Part shown: positions 16,121-24,912 of the stretch, piece by piece
Position numbering within the stretch: the stretch's first letter is position 1
How the letters are laid out: each line of letters starts with the position of its first letter
NCBI RefSeq assembly: GCF_002906165.1
Contig: NZ_PPCN01000012.1
Location: forward strand, 1 to 64,000
DNA: 64,000 nucleotides
Direction of reading: 5' to 3'
Origin: Roseibium marinum
GTDB taxonomy: Bacteria; Pseudomonadota; Alphaproteobacteria; Rhizobiales; Stappiaceae
Translations under genes and position numbers: made by a program
Notes under the pieces: generated by a model
What the model saw: the letters and a program-made list of their open reading frames with translations, nothing else
Databases searched by the model: none
Told to the model about the DNA's origin: nothing

Positions 16121-17791
16121 TCAGGCGGCCCCGGCGTCAATGCCCGCCCGTTTTCTGGTTTCTTCCTCGACCAGTTCCTTTTTCGACAATTTGCCGACCA
16201 TGGTCTTCGGCAACTCGTCGCGGAACTCGAATTCCCGCGGCATTTCGATGGTCGACAGATGGTCCTTCAGGAAGGTTTTCATGTCGACGGCCGTGGTGGA
16301 ACAGCCTTCCTTCAGCTTGATAAAGGCCTTGGGCGACTGGCCGCGATATTCGTCCGGAATGGCGATGACGATCACCTCGTCGACGGCCTCATGCAGATAG
16401 ATCGCTTCTTCGATGACACGCGGATAAACGTTATAGCCGGAGCACAGGATCAGGTCCTTGATCCGGTCGACCAGATAAATGAACCCGTCGCCGTCCTGGT
16501 AACCGACATCGCCGGTATGCAGGTAACCGTCTTCGGTAATGCTGTCCGCTGTCGCGTCCTGCCGCTTCCAGTAGCCCTTCATGACCTGCGGACCGTGGAG
16601 CAGCAATTCGCCCTTCTCGCCCTTGCCGACTTCGCTCGTCCGGTCCTCGATGCTGACAAAACGCGCCTTTGTCCCTGGAACCAGCCGGCCGATGGAGCCC
16701 GCGCGGCAGCTCCTGTCCAGCGGATTGACAGCGGCCACGGGGGACGTTTCCGTCAGGCCGTAGCCTTCCGCGAGAATGCAGCCGGTGAGTTTTTCGAAAC
16801 TCTCCTTCACCTCCACGGGAAGCGGCGCACCACCCGACAGGCACAGGTTGATGCTGGAAAGATCGTAGTTCGCGGTCAGGGTCGAATTGTTGATCGCGGT
16901 GTAAATGGTCGGCACGCCCGGAAACAGCGTCACCTTCTTGCGCTTGATCGCTTCTAACAGCGCCTTCAGCTCGAAGCGCGGCTGCAGCACCATTTCCGCG
17001 CCCAGGATGATCGACAGGTTCTGCGCCACCGTCATGGCGAACACGTGGAAGAACGGCAGCACGCAAAGCATCCGCTCCTCTCCGGGCTGCGCCTTTTCGA
17101 ACACGCAGCGCATCTGCTCGATATTCGCCGAAAGGTTTTTGTGGGTCAGCATCGCTCCCTTGGGAACGCCCGTGGTGCCGCCGGTATATTGCAGTACCGC
17201 GATGGCCTCGGCCGGGTCGATTTCCACCGGTGCCGGATGCGCGCCCCTGGTTTGCAGGTCGGCAAAGCGGATATGCGCCTCGTCCTCGGCGATAGCGGCG
17301 ATTTCCTTGCGCTTGAACAGAGCGAACAGCACCTTCTTGACGGTCGGAAGACAGAAGCTCATCGGACAGACGATGATCTTGTCGAGCCCTCGTTCCTCGC
17401 GGACCCGCTCGACCTTGTCATAGATCACCCTCAGATCCATCGTCACCATGATGCGCACATCCGCATCGCGCGCCTGGAAGGCGATTTCACGTTCGACATA
17501 AAGCGGATTGAAATTGGCGACCGTGCCGCCGATCTTGAGGATCGCGAAATAGAAGATAGTGTAAAAGGGCGTATTCGGCAGGCACAGTCCGACATGAACG
17601 CCCGGCCCCACGCCCATGGCCTGAAGCCCGGCTGCCGTGCTGTCCACCAGCTTACCGAGTTCGGCATAGGTCCAGCCCTTGCCCATGAAGTCGGCGGCAG
17701 GCCGCGAGCCGAATTTCGCGACAGTTTCTTCCAGATATTCGTGTACCGGACGGGGCCTGAAGGCCGCGGTCCACTCCTCCGCAGTCGTCAT
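16121..17791 (-). CDS. Long-chain fatty acid--CoA ligase (AMP-forming)
   Basis: The 556-residue protein is an ANL-superfamily adenylating enzyme. It contains the phosphate-binding YTGGTTGVPKGAMLTH (about residue 190), the AMP-binding GYGLTETSP, the YLHTGDVGYQDGDGFIYLVDRIKDLIL hinge, and the C-terminal catalytic lysine region ELPKTMVGKLSKKEL. It activates fatty acids to acyl-CoA with ATP in the cytoplasm. The ATG at 17791 follows GGAG at six bases and is preferred to one 12 bases upstream. With the FadL-type porin it would support uptake and activation of fatty acids, though the genes are 15 kb apart. Confidence 0.92.
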   Translation of the reverse strand: MTTAEEWTAAFRPRPVHEYLEETVAKFGSRPAADFMGKGWTYAELGKLVDSTAAGLQAMGVGPGVHVGLCLPNTPFYTIFYFAILKIGGTVANFNPLYVEREIAFQARDADVRIMVTMDLRVIYDKVERVREERGLDKIIVCPMSFCLPTVKKVLFALFKRKEIAAIAEDEAHIRFADLQTRGAHPAPVEIDPAEAIAVLQYTGGTTGVPKGAMLTHKNLSANIEQMRCVFEKAQPGEERMLCVLPFFHVFAMTVAQNLSIILGAEMVLQPRFELKALLEAIKRKKVTLFPGVPTIYTAINNSTLTANYDLSSINLCLSGGAPLPVEVKESFEKLTGCILAEGYGLTETSPVAAVNPLDRSCRAGSIGRLVPGTKARFVSIEDRTSEVGKGEKGELLLHGPQVMKGYWKRQDATADSITEDGYLHTGDVGYQDGDGFIYLVDRIKDLILCSGYNVYPRVIEEAIYLHEAVDEVIVIAIPDEYRGQSPKAFIKLKEGCSTTAVDMKTFLKDHLSTIEMPREFEFRDELPKTMVGKLSKKELVEEETRKRAGIDAGAA

Positions 17792-18094
17792 TACGTTCTC
17801 CAACGCGTCTTTATCGCGTTACCGCGCGGTTCGGCTGCGATCCTGAAATTCCCGGAGATTCAAAGATCTTCCCGGAAATTCCTTCCTCCATCGCACCCGG
17901 GCGCCGGCAAAGCGTCACCTCTTTGGGGTCCTTCTGACATGACGCAAGCTTCCGTTCGCGTCAACTCGCGACGCAGCGACACCCGCTCATTTTTTACGGC
18001 GGAACAAACATCACACTTAGATAAGCCGCCTGTAACAGTTGGCAATAGTTCCACCAATTCAAAAACTTATCGATCACACCGCGCTAGCGGGAAA
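17792..18094. other. Intergenic region upstream of the acyl-CoA ligase
   Basis: A 303-base gap between the AAA ATPase gene and the acyl-CoA ligase gene, both on the minus strand. It carries the ligase promoter and the 20-bp motif at 17863-17882 shared with the molybdenum hydroxylase promoter, plus a second partial GAAATTCCCGGA block at about 17845 in the opposite orientation. No gene seen. Confidence 0.55.
17863..17882. promoter_or_regulatory. 20-bp motif shared with the molybdenum hydroxylase promoter
   Basis: AAGATCTTCCCGGAAATTCC lies 72 bases upstream of the acyl-CoA ligase start and matches 19 of 20 bases of the motif at 11160-11179. Both lie on the upstream side of minus-strand genes in the same orientation. 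Confidence 0.5.
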
Positions 18095-19252
18095 TTATCG
18101 CTTCGGCCAGTTCCATTTGGGTGCATCGGCGCCGTCCACAACTGTTTCGCCAAGTTCCTTGCGCAGATCGTACCGGACGCAGCCGTGTTCGGATGCCAGT
18201 TCGCTCACCAGAGGCTGCGCGTGCGAAACGACGATCACCTGAGTCTTTTGCGCCGCCCGGCCGATAAGACGCGCGAGAGGTTCCAGAAGAGCCGGGTGAA
18301 GGCTGGTTTCCGGTTCGTTCAATACGACGAGCGGCGCCGGCCTTGGCGACAAAAGCGCCGCCGTCAGCAGCAGATAGCGCAGCGTGCCGTCCGACAGCTC
18401 GCTCGCCCTGAGCGGCCTGAGCAGCCCCTTTTGCCGCATCAGCAGTTCGAAATATCCGTCATTGACGGAAATCTCGATGCCGGCTCCCGGAAAAGCGTCG
18501 TCGATCGCATCCGCGAGCGAGCGCTCGTCGCCAATCTCCAGAATGGTCTGAAGCGCTGCCGCCAGATCGCCACCGTCGCCGCTGAGAACCGGCGTCCTGG
18601 TGCCGATCTTCGGAAATCTGGCCGGCGCGTCCCGGTCGGTCCTCAGATGATCGTAAAACCGCCATGCGCGCATGCGCTCGCGCATCACCAGCAGCTCAAG
18701 CCCGTCTTTGGGATCCGCGGCATGGGTCATCATGCTGTCGAACCGGGCGAGGTTCTGAAAAACCGGTATTCTCTGCCCCTGGCCGTTCAGCACGCGCACG
18801 GTCGGACCGTTGCGGCTGGCAATCTCATTCGACCGCGACAAGGCCTCCCCGGCCCACAGGGCCTCGACCTTTATCTCCGGATCCATGGAAAACATCGAGC
18901 GGCCCGCATCGGCCGGCAGGCCAAGATCGATGGCGTAGCCGTAGTCTTCGTCGGCGAATCCGAGCTTCAGGCTGACAACGCCCTTGCGGACAGTTCCCTG
19001 CACCGGCTGCTCGCCCATTTTCATCGCCCGCGAGAACGCCTCCGGACCAGCCCAAAGCGTTGAGTTCAGCCCCCCTTCCGCGGCCAGCGAGGCAATCGCC
19101 TGCCCCTGCGCAACATCTGCCAGCAGGCGGATCGACCTGTAGAGGCTCGATTTGCCGCTGCCATTGGCACCGGTCACCAGCGTGATCCGGTCCAACGGCA
19201 GGACAAGATCACGCAAGGAACGATAACCGGAGACCGCGAGGGTCAAGATCAT
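18095..19252 (-). CDS. AAA-family ATPase (RecF/OLD-like, COG4637 type)
   Basis: The 385-residue protein has an N-terminal Walker A (TGANGSGKSSL, residues 27-37), an ABC-type signature (ELSDGTLRYLLLTAALL), Walker B (LVVLNEPETSLHP) and a switch His (VVSHAQPL). The middle part (about 60-280) is divergent. This arrangement is that of predicted SMC/RecF-type ATPases lacking a TOPRIM nuclease. Function is not known; some relatives work in DNA repair or phage defence, but no nuclease or toxin partner is adjacent. It starts 32 bases after adenine deaminase on the same strand, so they are probably co-transcribed. Confidence 0.82.
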   Translation of the reverse strand: MILTLAVSGYRSLRDLVLPLDRITLVTGANGSGKSSLYRSIRLLADVAQGQAIASLAAEGGLNSTLWAGPEAFSRAMKMGEQPVQGTVRKGVVSLKLGFADEDYGYAIDLGLPADAGRSMFSMDPEIKVEALWAGEALSRSNEIASRNGPTVRVLNGQGQRIPVFQNLARFDSMMTHAADPKDGLELLVMRERMRAWRFYDHLRTDRDAPARFPKIGTRTPVLSGDGGDLAAALQTILEIGDERSLADAIDDAFPGAGIEISVNDGYFELLMRQKGLLRPLRASELSDGTLRYLLLTAALLSPRPAPLVVLNEPETSLHPALLEPLARLIGRAAQKTQVIVVSHAQPLVSELASEHGCVRYDLRKELGETVVDGADAPKWNWPKR

Positions 19253-19284
19253 GACGGACGCCCCCCTTTTCTGGTTTCCCCGGG

Positions 19285-21006
19285 TCAGGATCCCTGCTCG
19301 ATCAGTTCAAACCTGTTGACGTCGAACATGCCGAAATCGGTAATCTTCAGATGAGGAATGACGGGAAGCGGCAGGAAGGCCACCTGAAGGAAAGGCTCCG
19401 CAAGGGTGCAGCCGAGCTCCTTGGCGGCGGCGCGCAGCTTTTCAAGGTCGGACTTCACGGTCTCGAACGGTTCCAGGCTCATCAGACCGGCAAGCTGCAG
19501 GGCAAGTTCCGCCTTGACCCCGTCGCTGTCGGCCACCGCGAAACCGCCTTTCATCGCAATCACCCGGTTGACCGCATGCGCCATGGCCTCTTCGTCTGCC
19601 CCGACGACGCAGATATTGTGGCTGTCGTGACCGACGGAGGAGGCAATCGCGCCCCGCTTCATGCCGAAGCCGTTGACGAAGCCCAGGCCGATATTTCCGG
19701 TGCCCTTGTGGCGCTCGACGACGGCCACCTTGAGCACGTCCTGATCCAGATCGGCCAGCGTCTTGCCGCCGGCAACCGGCAGGGTTCGTTTAAGGTGCTC
19801 GGTGATGATCCTGCCCGGAACGACACCGATGACATCCGCTTCGCTGTTGCGGGCCGGAATTTCGAATTTTTCCGCGGTGACCGGACCTACCTTGACGCTG
19901 TCGAGGCCGACGGGTGCAACGATAGTGCGTCCGGCGAACACCTCGTCACGGACCAGAACGCCGCCACTGATAACCTCGGCGACACGGCAGTCTTCAAAAT
20001 CGTTCAGAAGCGCAATGTCCGCCCGCTTGCCTGGAGCGATCACGCCCCGATCCTTCAAGCCGAACGCATTGGCCGCCGACCAGCTCGCCGCCCGGTAGGC
20101 GTCCAGCGGTCTTATGCCCTTGGCGATCAGGCGGCGGATCATGCTGTCCAGATGGCCTTCCTCGGCGATGTCCAGCGGATTGCGGTCATCGGTGCACAAG
20201 GCCACGAAGGCTGACATGTCCGGCGTCAGGATCGGCGCCAGTGCCTCCAGATCCTTCGAGACCGACCCTTCCCGCATCAGGATGGTCATGCCCTTGGACA
20301 GCTTTTCGAGCGCCTCTTCCGCCGAGGTGGCTTCATGGTCGGTGCGGATGCCGGCGGACAGATAGCCGTTGAGCCCCAGCCCCGCAAGCAGGGGCGCATG
20401 GCCGTCGATATGGCCGTCCTGAAACGCGGCGAGCTTGGCAAGCACCTTGGGATCGCGCGCCAGAACTCCGGGAAAGTTCATGAATTCCGCAAGACCGATG
20501 ACACTGGGATGGTTCCGGAACGGCAGAAGATCCTCGATTTCCAGACAGGCGCCGGCGGTCTCGAATGCCGTGGCCGGAACGCAGGAGGACAGATTGACCT
20601 TCAGGTCCATCACCGTCTCAACCGAACTGTCGAGGAAATAGCGGATACCCTGCGCACCGAGCACATTCGCGATCTCGTGCGGATCGCAGATTGCCGTGGT
20701 GACCCCGTGCGGCAGCACGCAGCGGTCGAATTCAAACGGTGTGACGAGAGACGATTCGACATGAAGATGGGTGTCGATGAAGCCGGGAACCGCTGTCAGT
20801 CCTTTGCCATCCACGGTGATTTCGCCGCTATATTGCCCATGCGTGCCGACAATCCGGTCGCCCACGATTGCGATATCGGTGTCAACCGTGCTGCCGTCGA
20901 TCACACTGAAGAGACGGACGTCCTTGACCACCAGATCGGCGGTGATTTCGCCCGAGCCGGCGGCAATCGCGCGAGCAAGAAACGCTTCATCATGTTTGAC
21001 CGGCAT
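19285..21006 (-). CDS. ade: Adenine deaminase
   Basis: The 573-residue protein matches the amidohydrolase-fold adenine deaminase, which converts adenine to hypoxanthine and ammonia in purine salvage. It has the metal-binding THLHVESS motif (about residue 79), the HGVTTAICDPHEIANV segment, GHAPLLAGLGLNGYLSAGIRTDHEAT, and CTDDRNPLDI; the C-terminal domain contains the family GLGFVNGFGMKRGAIASSVGHDSHN. GGAG lies upstream of the ATG. It is first in a likely two-gene operon with the AAA ATPase. Adenine is also released by methylthioadenosine recycling, for which genes lie at the other end of the window. Confidence 0.96.
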   Translation of the reverse strand: MPVKHDEAFLARAIAAGSGEITADLVVKDVRLFSVIDGSTVDTDIAIVGDRIVGTHGQYSGEITVDGKGLTAVPGFIDTHLHVESSLVTPFEFDRCVLPHGVTTAICDPHEIANVLGAQGIRYFLDSSVETVMDLKVNLSSCVPATAFETAGACLEIEDLLPFRNHPSVIGLAEFMNFPGVLARDPKVLAKLAAFQDGHIDGHAPLLAGLGLNGYLSAGIRTDHEATSAEEALEKLSKGMTILMREGSVSKDLEALAPILTPDMSAFVALCTDDRNPLDIAEEGHLDSMIRRLIAKGIRPLDAYRAASWSAANAFGLKDRGVIAPGKRADIALLNDFEDCRVAEVISGGVLVRDEVFAGRTIVAPVGLDSVKVGPVTAEKFEIPARNSEADVIGVVPGRIITEHLKRTLPVAGGKTLADLDQDVLKVAVVERHKGTGNIGLGFVNGFGMKRGAIASSVGHDSHNICVVGADEEAMAHAVNRVIAMKGGFAVADSDGVKAELALQLAGLMSLEPFETVKSDLEKLRAAAKELGCTLAEPFLQVAFLPLPVIPHLKITDFGMFDVNRFELIEQGS

Positions 21007-21371
21007 AAATATTCTCTCCGATTCCTGTTATGTCCCCGACAATACGGAACTTGCGCCTGCTATCAACGCTTTCGGCGCGATTCCCTCCCCCCGGACATCA
21101 CCGGCGCCTCGCCTGCCAACGATCCGGGCACGAGATGAACATTTCCTTGCGGCCGGCTCGCCCGAAAATCTTACCTAACGGCAGAAATTGAAATCCGGCG
21201 GCGGAAAAATAGGATATTTCAGTCAGCGACTTACCGCAGGACAACACGAAACGCTGCAACGCAAACGCAAATTCGAATTGACAGAACCGGGCCGCAGGCA
21301 AATAATTTAATCAAAATAAGTTATTATCGACCCGTCGGAAATGACGGGCGCACGCTGGAGGAGCGAGAGCG
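21007..21371. other. Divergent intergenic region, ade / ROK regulator
   Basis: A 365-base gap between the divergently transcribed adenine deaminase and ROK regulator genes. The right half carries a good promoter for the regulator (listed separately) and an AT-rich dyad. No gene seen. Confidence 0.55.
21278..21327 (+). promoter_or_regulatory. Promoter and AT-rich dyad of the ROK regulator gene
   Basis: TTGACA (21278-21283), a 17-base spacer and AATAAT (21301-21306) form a good housekeeping promoter about 65 bases before the TTG start. ATAAT (21302-21306) and ATTAT (21323-21327) form a short dyad over the -10 box and start site, a plausible autoregulatory operator. The dyad arms are only five bases, so that part is weak. 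Confidence 0.5.
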
Positions 21372-22694
21372 TTGGAGGAGATCCGCAAAAGCGGCCGCGG
21401 TTCGAATTCCGCGCAGTTGCGGCGTTATAACGAGCGCATCGTCCTGCAGATTCTGCGGCGTGCCGGCGAAGCCTCCAAGGCCGAACTCGCCCGGGCGGTG
21501 CAGCTCACCAACGCGGCCATCGGCGCCATCATCCAGGACCTGATCGAAGAGGGTCTGATCGTCGAGGCCGGCAAGCGCCATGACGGCAGCAGGGGACAGC
21601 CGGCAACCATTCTGCGGCTCGCCGCATCGGGCGCCTTTTCCTTCGGTGTCCGGCTGGACCGGACCAACATGGAAACGGTTTTGATGGATTTCGCCGGCCG
21701 GATCATCGACCGGCGCCTCCATGACAGGATCCTGCCCGCCCCCGGGCAGGCGCTGGAAATCCTTGTGGAAGATCTCGACAGTCTGCGCGGACACCTGAGC
21801 GAACAGGATCGGGCCCGCATCACCGGGATAGGACTGGCGCAGCCATTCAATCTCGGGGCCTGGCTGCACGAGCTTGGCCTGCCGGAAGCGGACTTCAGGA
21901 AGTGGGAAGATTTCGACCTCGCCGGGGCGCTTGAGGAAGCCACAGGCTTACCCGTCTTCAGCGAGAACGATGGCACCGCCGCCGCCGTGGCCGAACTTTT
22001 CTACGGCCTTGGACGGCAAAAGGACGACTTCCTCTACCTGTTTCTCGGACCGGCCATCGGCGGAGGCCTGATACTGAAGGGCGATGTGGTCCGGGGCAAG
22101 ACAGGCAATGCGGCGGATGTGGCGATGATACCCGTCCCCCCCAGCAGCCTGCCGACCGCCCCGCCTTCCAGGCACAATTGGGATCTTCTGCTTTCCCGCG
22201 CCTCTCTGGTGTCGCTGGCCCGTCATCTGGATCCTGGCAACTTTCCCGATATGAGCCGTAAGGATCTGCACCACGCCTTTGAACGCAGCAAGGCCAGGTT
22301 CGAGGAATGGATGGAAGATTGCGTCGCCGCCCTGGCCCTGGCCCTGCGCTCCGCCTTCTCGCTTCTCGACATGCCGCTGGTGGTCATCGACGGGGATCTC
22401 GAGGAGCCCTTCCGCGAAAGGTTCCGCCAGGCCCTGAAAATCGCCGTCGAGGCGACCGCTCCCGAGATGCGCAAGTCACCGGATATCCAGATCGGCAGCT
22501 TCGGACATGATGCGGGTGCGATCGGAGCGGCCAGCCTGCCGCAATTTTTCAACTTCTCGCCGCGCGCCGCGATCCTGACGGGCGGGAAAGACACCGGCCC
22601 CGCCGGAGCCGGGCGCACGGAGGATCGTGCCGGTTTTCCGGCACGGGCAGCACGGTTGGGATCACATCTGGCCACGCCCGACCGTTCCGACTGA
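21372..22694 (+). CDS. frcR: ROK-family transcriptional regulator (FrcR-like)
   Basis: The 440-residue protein has an N-terminal winged helix (about residues 15-80: NERIVLQILRRAGEASKAELARAVQLTNAAIGAIIQDLIEEGLI) and a ROK sugar-kinase-like domain (about 90-400, with SENDGTAAAVAELFYGLG and FLYLFLGPAIGGGLILKG). The ROK zinc motif CxCGxxGC is absent; the corresponding stretch runs through PVPPSSLPTAPPSRHNWD. The start is TTG with GGAGGAGCGAG before it. It directly precedes and is co-oriented with frcBCA (26 bases to frcB), as in rhizobial fructose loci, so it very likely controls them. Symbol is by synteny and similarity of layout. Confidence 0.85.
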   Translation: MEEIRKSGRGSNSAQLRRYNERIVLQILRRAGEASKAELARAVQLTNAAIGAIIQDLIEEGLIVEAGKRHDGSRGQPATILRLAASGAFSFGVRLDRTNMETVLMDFAGRIIDRRLHDRILPAPGQALEILVEDLDSLRGHLSEQDRARITGIGLAQPFNLGAWLHELGLPEADFRKWEDFDLAGALEEATGLPVFSENDGTAAAVAELFYGLGRQKDDFLYLFLGPAIGGGLILKGDVVRGKTGNAADVAMIPVPPSSLPTAPPSRHNWDLLLSRASLVSLARHLDPGNFPDMSRKDLHHAFERSKARFEEWMEDCVAALALALRSAFSLLDMPLVVIDGDLEEPFRERFRQALKIAVEATAPEMRKSPDIQIGSFGHDAGAIGAASLPQFFNFSPRAAILTGGKDTGPAGAGRTEDRAGFPARAARLGSHLATPDRSD

Positions 22695-22719
22695 ACAATG
22701 GCCAGGGAGGAGAAACGAA

Positions 22720-23736
22720 ATGATCCGCAAATTACTCGCGACGGGGTCCATCCTTGCCGTCATGACGGCCGTCCCGGCCGCCGCCGCCGACATTACCGCC
22801 TGCCTGATCACCAAGACGGACACCAATCCGTTCTTCGTGAAAATGAAAGAGGGCGCGACCGCCAAGGCGGAGGAGCTGGGCATTGAACTGAAATCCTTTG
22901 CAGGCAAGATCGACGGCGATCATGAAACCCAGGTCGCCGCCATCGAAACCTGCATCGCGGACGGTGCCAAGGGTATCCTGCTCACCGCATCCGACACATC
23001 CTCGATCGTCCCGGCCGTTCAGCAGGCCCGCGACAACGGCATTCTGGTGATCGCGCTGGACACCCCGCTGAGCCCGATCGACGCGGCGGACGCGACCTTC
23101 GCGACCGACAACTTCAAGGCCGGCGAACTGATCGGCAAATGGGCGGCGTCCAGCCTCGGCGACAAGGCCGCCGATGCGAAGATCGCCATGCTCGACCTGG
23201 CCATCAGCCAGCCGACCGTCGGTGTGCTGCGCGACCAGGGTTTCCTGCAGGGCTTCGGCATCGAGCTTGGCGATCCGAACAAATGGGGTGACGAAACCGA
23301 TCCGCGCATCGTCGGCAACGACGTGACCCAGGGCAATGAGGAAGGTGGCCGCCGTGCCATGGAGAACCTTCTTGCCAAGGATCAGTCGATCAATGTCGTC
23401 TACACCATCAACGAGCCCGCCGCCGCGGGAGCCTACGAGGCGCTCAAGTCGATCGGACGCGAAAACGACGTTCTGATCGTTTCGGTCGATGGCGGTTGCC
23501 CCGGCGTGCAGAACGTCAAGGACGGCGTTATCGGCGCAACCTCGCAGCAATACCCCCTGCTGATGGCCTCGCTGGGCATTGAAGCCATCAAGACCTGGGC
23601 CGACAGTGGCGCGAAGCCTGAACCTACTCCCGGCAAGGACTTCTTCGACACCGGTGTCGCCCTGGTTACCGACAAGCCGGTCGACGGCGTGGAGTCCATC
23701 GACACCGCGAAGGGCACGGACCTGTGCTGGGGCTAA
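22720..23736 (+). CDS. frcB: Fructose ABC transporter substrate-binding protein
   Basis: The 338-residue product has a Sec signal peptide (cleavage near AAAAA|DITAC) and a type I periplasmic sugar-binding fold: LITKTDTNPFFVKMKEGATAKAEELG, DHETQVAAIETCIADGAKGILLTASD, YTINEPAAAGAYEALKSIG, and VSVDGGCPGVQNVKDGVIGATSQQYP. Together with the ROK regulator, permease, single-domain ATPase and PfkB kinase this matches the FrcB of Sinorhizobium, which binds fructose, mannose and ribose. ATG 22720 follows GGGAGGAG. A stable hairpin lies between it and frcC. Confidence 0.92.
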   Translation: MIRKLLATGSILAVMTAVPAAAADITACLITKTDTNPFFVKMKEGATAKAEELGIELKSFAGKIDGDHETQVAAIETCIADGAKGILLTASDTSSIVPAVQQARDNGILVIALDTPLSPIDAADATFATDNFKAGELIGKWAASSLGDKAADAKIAMLDLAISQPTVGVLRDQGFLQGFGIELGDPNKWGDETDPRIVGNDVTQGNEEGGRRAMENLLAKDQSINVVYTINEPAAAGAYEALKSIGRENDVLIVSVDGGCPGVQNVKDGVIGATSQQYPLLMASLGIEAIKTWADSGAKPEPTPGKDFFDTGVALVTDKPVDGVESIDTAKGTDLCWG

Positions 23737-23761
23737 GCCCGGCTTGAGACGATACCGGGAG

Positions 23762-23783
23762 GGGGCATGGGCAACCCTGCCCC
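23762..23783 (+). promoter_or_regulatory. Intercistronic hairpin between frcB and frcC
   Basis: GGGGCA-T-GGG pairs with CCC-TGCCCC around a CAA loop: nine base pairs with one bulged base, followed by only TTT. Placed 25 bases after frcB, it looks like the mRNA-stabilising hairpin that commonly keeps binding-protein transcripts more abundant than permease transcripts. Confidence 0.55.
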
Positions 23784-23814
23784 TTTCCGACCGGTTTTTG
23801 GGAGGGTTACGGGC

Positions 23815-24912
23815 ATGAACTCAGACACGAAAACAACGGGCGGGCCAACACCCGGGGGACCGGCGGATTTCGAAACCGCGGCGGCTTCCGGTCCCAGGGC
23901 CGTCGCGGCGTTCGACGATCACCATCATGGATTTGGGTACAGGATCCAGCACTCGCTGCACCAGACCCCGTCACTGGTGCCACTTGTGGTTCTGGTTCTT
24001 TCCATTGCCGTGTTCGGTCTCCTGCTCGGGTCGAAATTCTTTTCGCCTTTCGCGCTCACCCTGATCCTGCAGCAGGTGCAGATTGTCGGTATCGTCGCCG
24101 CCGCGCAGAGCGTGGTCATCCTGACCGCCGGGATCGACCTGTCCGTCGGCGCGATCATGGTGCTGTCCTCGGTCGTCATGGGTCAGTTCACTTTCCGCTA
24201 TGGCCTGCCGGTCGAGATCTCCATCGTCTGCGGCCTTCTCTGCGGCACTCTGTGCGGATACATCAACGGGTTCCTGGTCGCGGTCGTGAAGCTGCCGCCC
24301 TTCATCGTCACGCTCGGCATGTGGCAGATCGTTCTGGCGGCGAATTTCCTCTATTCGGCCAATGAGACCATCCGCTCGCAGGACATCTCCAGTACCGCTC
24401 CCCTGCTGCAGTTTTTCGGCAACAAGGTGAATGTCGGCGGAGCGGTCTTCACCTATGGCGTCATCTTCATGGTGCTTCTGGTGCTGGTGCTTGCCTACGC
24501 GCTGCGCCAGACCGCATGGGGCCGGCATGTCTATGCGGTGGGCGACGACCCGGAAGCCGCAAAGCTGTCGGGCGTGCAGGTCAAAAAGACCCTGATTTCC
24601 GTCTACATGCTTTCCGGGCTCATCTGCGCCTTCGCCGGCTGGGCAATGATCGGACGTATCGGCTCGGTCTCGCCGACCAGCGGCCAGCTCGCCAATATTG
24701 AGTCCATCACCGCCGTGGTGATCGGCGGAATATCGCTCTTCGGCGGCAGAGGATCCGTTCTGGGCACCCTGTTCGGCGCCCTGATCGTCGGTGTGTTCAC
24801 GCTCGGTCTGCGCCTGCTCGGCGCCGACGCGCAATGGACCTACCTGCTTATCGGCTTGCTGATCATCGCGGCGGTCGCGGTCGACCAATGGATCAGAAAG
24901 GTATCGGTGTGA
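23815..24912 (+). CDS. frcC: Fructose ABC transporter permease
   Basis: A 365-residue inner-membrane protein of the ribose/xylose/galactoside permease family, with a hydrophilic N-terminus of about 45 residues and eight to ten membrane segments. The family signature AGIDLSVGAIMVLSSVVMG and the EAA-like loop AVGDDPEAAKLSGVQVKKTLISVYMLSGL are clear, as is GGISLFGGRGSVLGTLFGALIVGVFTLGLRLLG. GGGAGGG precedes the ATG. Its TGA overlaps the ATG of frcA by one base, so the two are translationally coupled. Confidence 0.93.
   Translation: MNSDTKTTGGPTPGGPADFETAAASGPRAVAAFDDHHHGFGYRIQHSLHQTPSLVPLVVLVLSIAVFGLLLGSKFFSPFALTLILQQVQIVGIVAAAQSVVILTAGIDLSVGAIMVLSSVVMGQFTFRYGLPVEISIVCGLLCGTLCGYINGFLVAVVKLPPFIVTLGMWQIVLAANFLYSANETIRSQDISSTAPLLQFFGNKVNVGGAVFTYGVIFMVLLVLVLAYALRQTAWGRHVYAVGDDPEAAKLSGVQVKKTLISVYMLSGLICAFAGWAMIGRIGSVSPTSGQLANIESITAVVIGGISLFGGRGSVLGTLFGALIVGVFTLGLRLLGADAQWTYLLIGLLIIAAVAVDQWIRKVSV

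Noticed and set aside
17045..19063. A 672-residue open frame on the + strand
   Set aside because: It spans antisense to two unrelated genes and the gap between them, which no real gene would do here.
18095..19252. AAA ATPase as part of a phage-defence system (OLD/Gabija/Septu-like)
   Set aside because: No TOPRIM domain, nuclease, HNH or toxin gene is adjacent; the neighbour is a metabolic enzyme.
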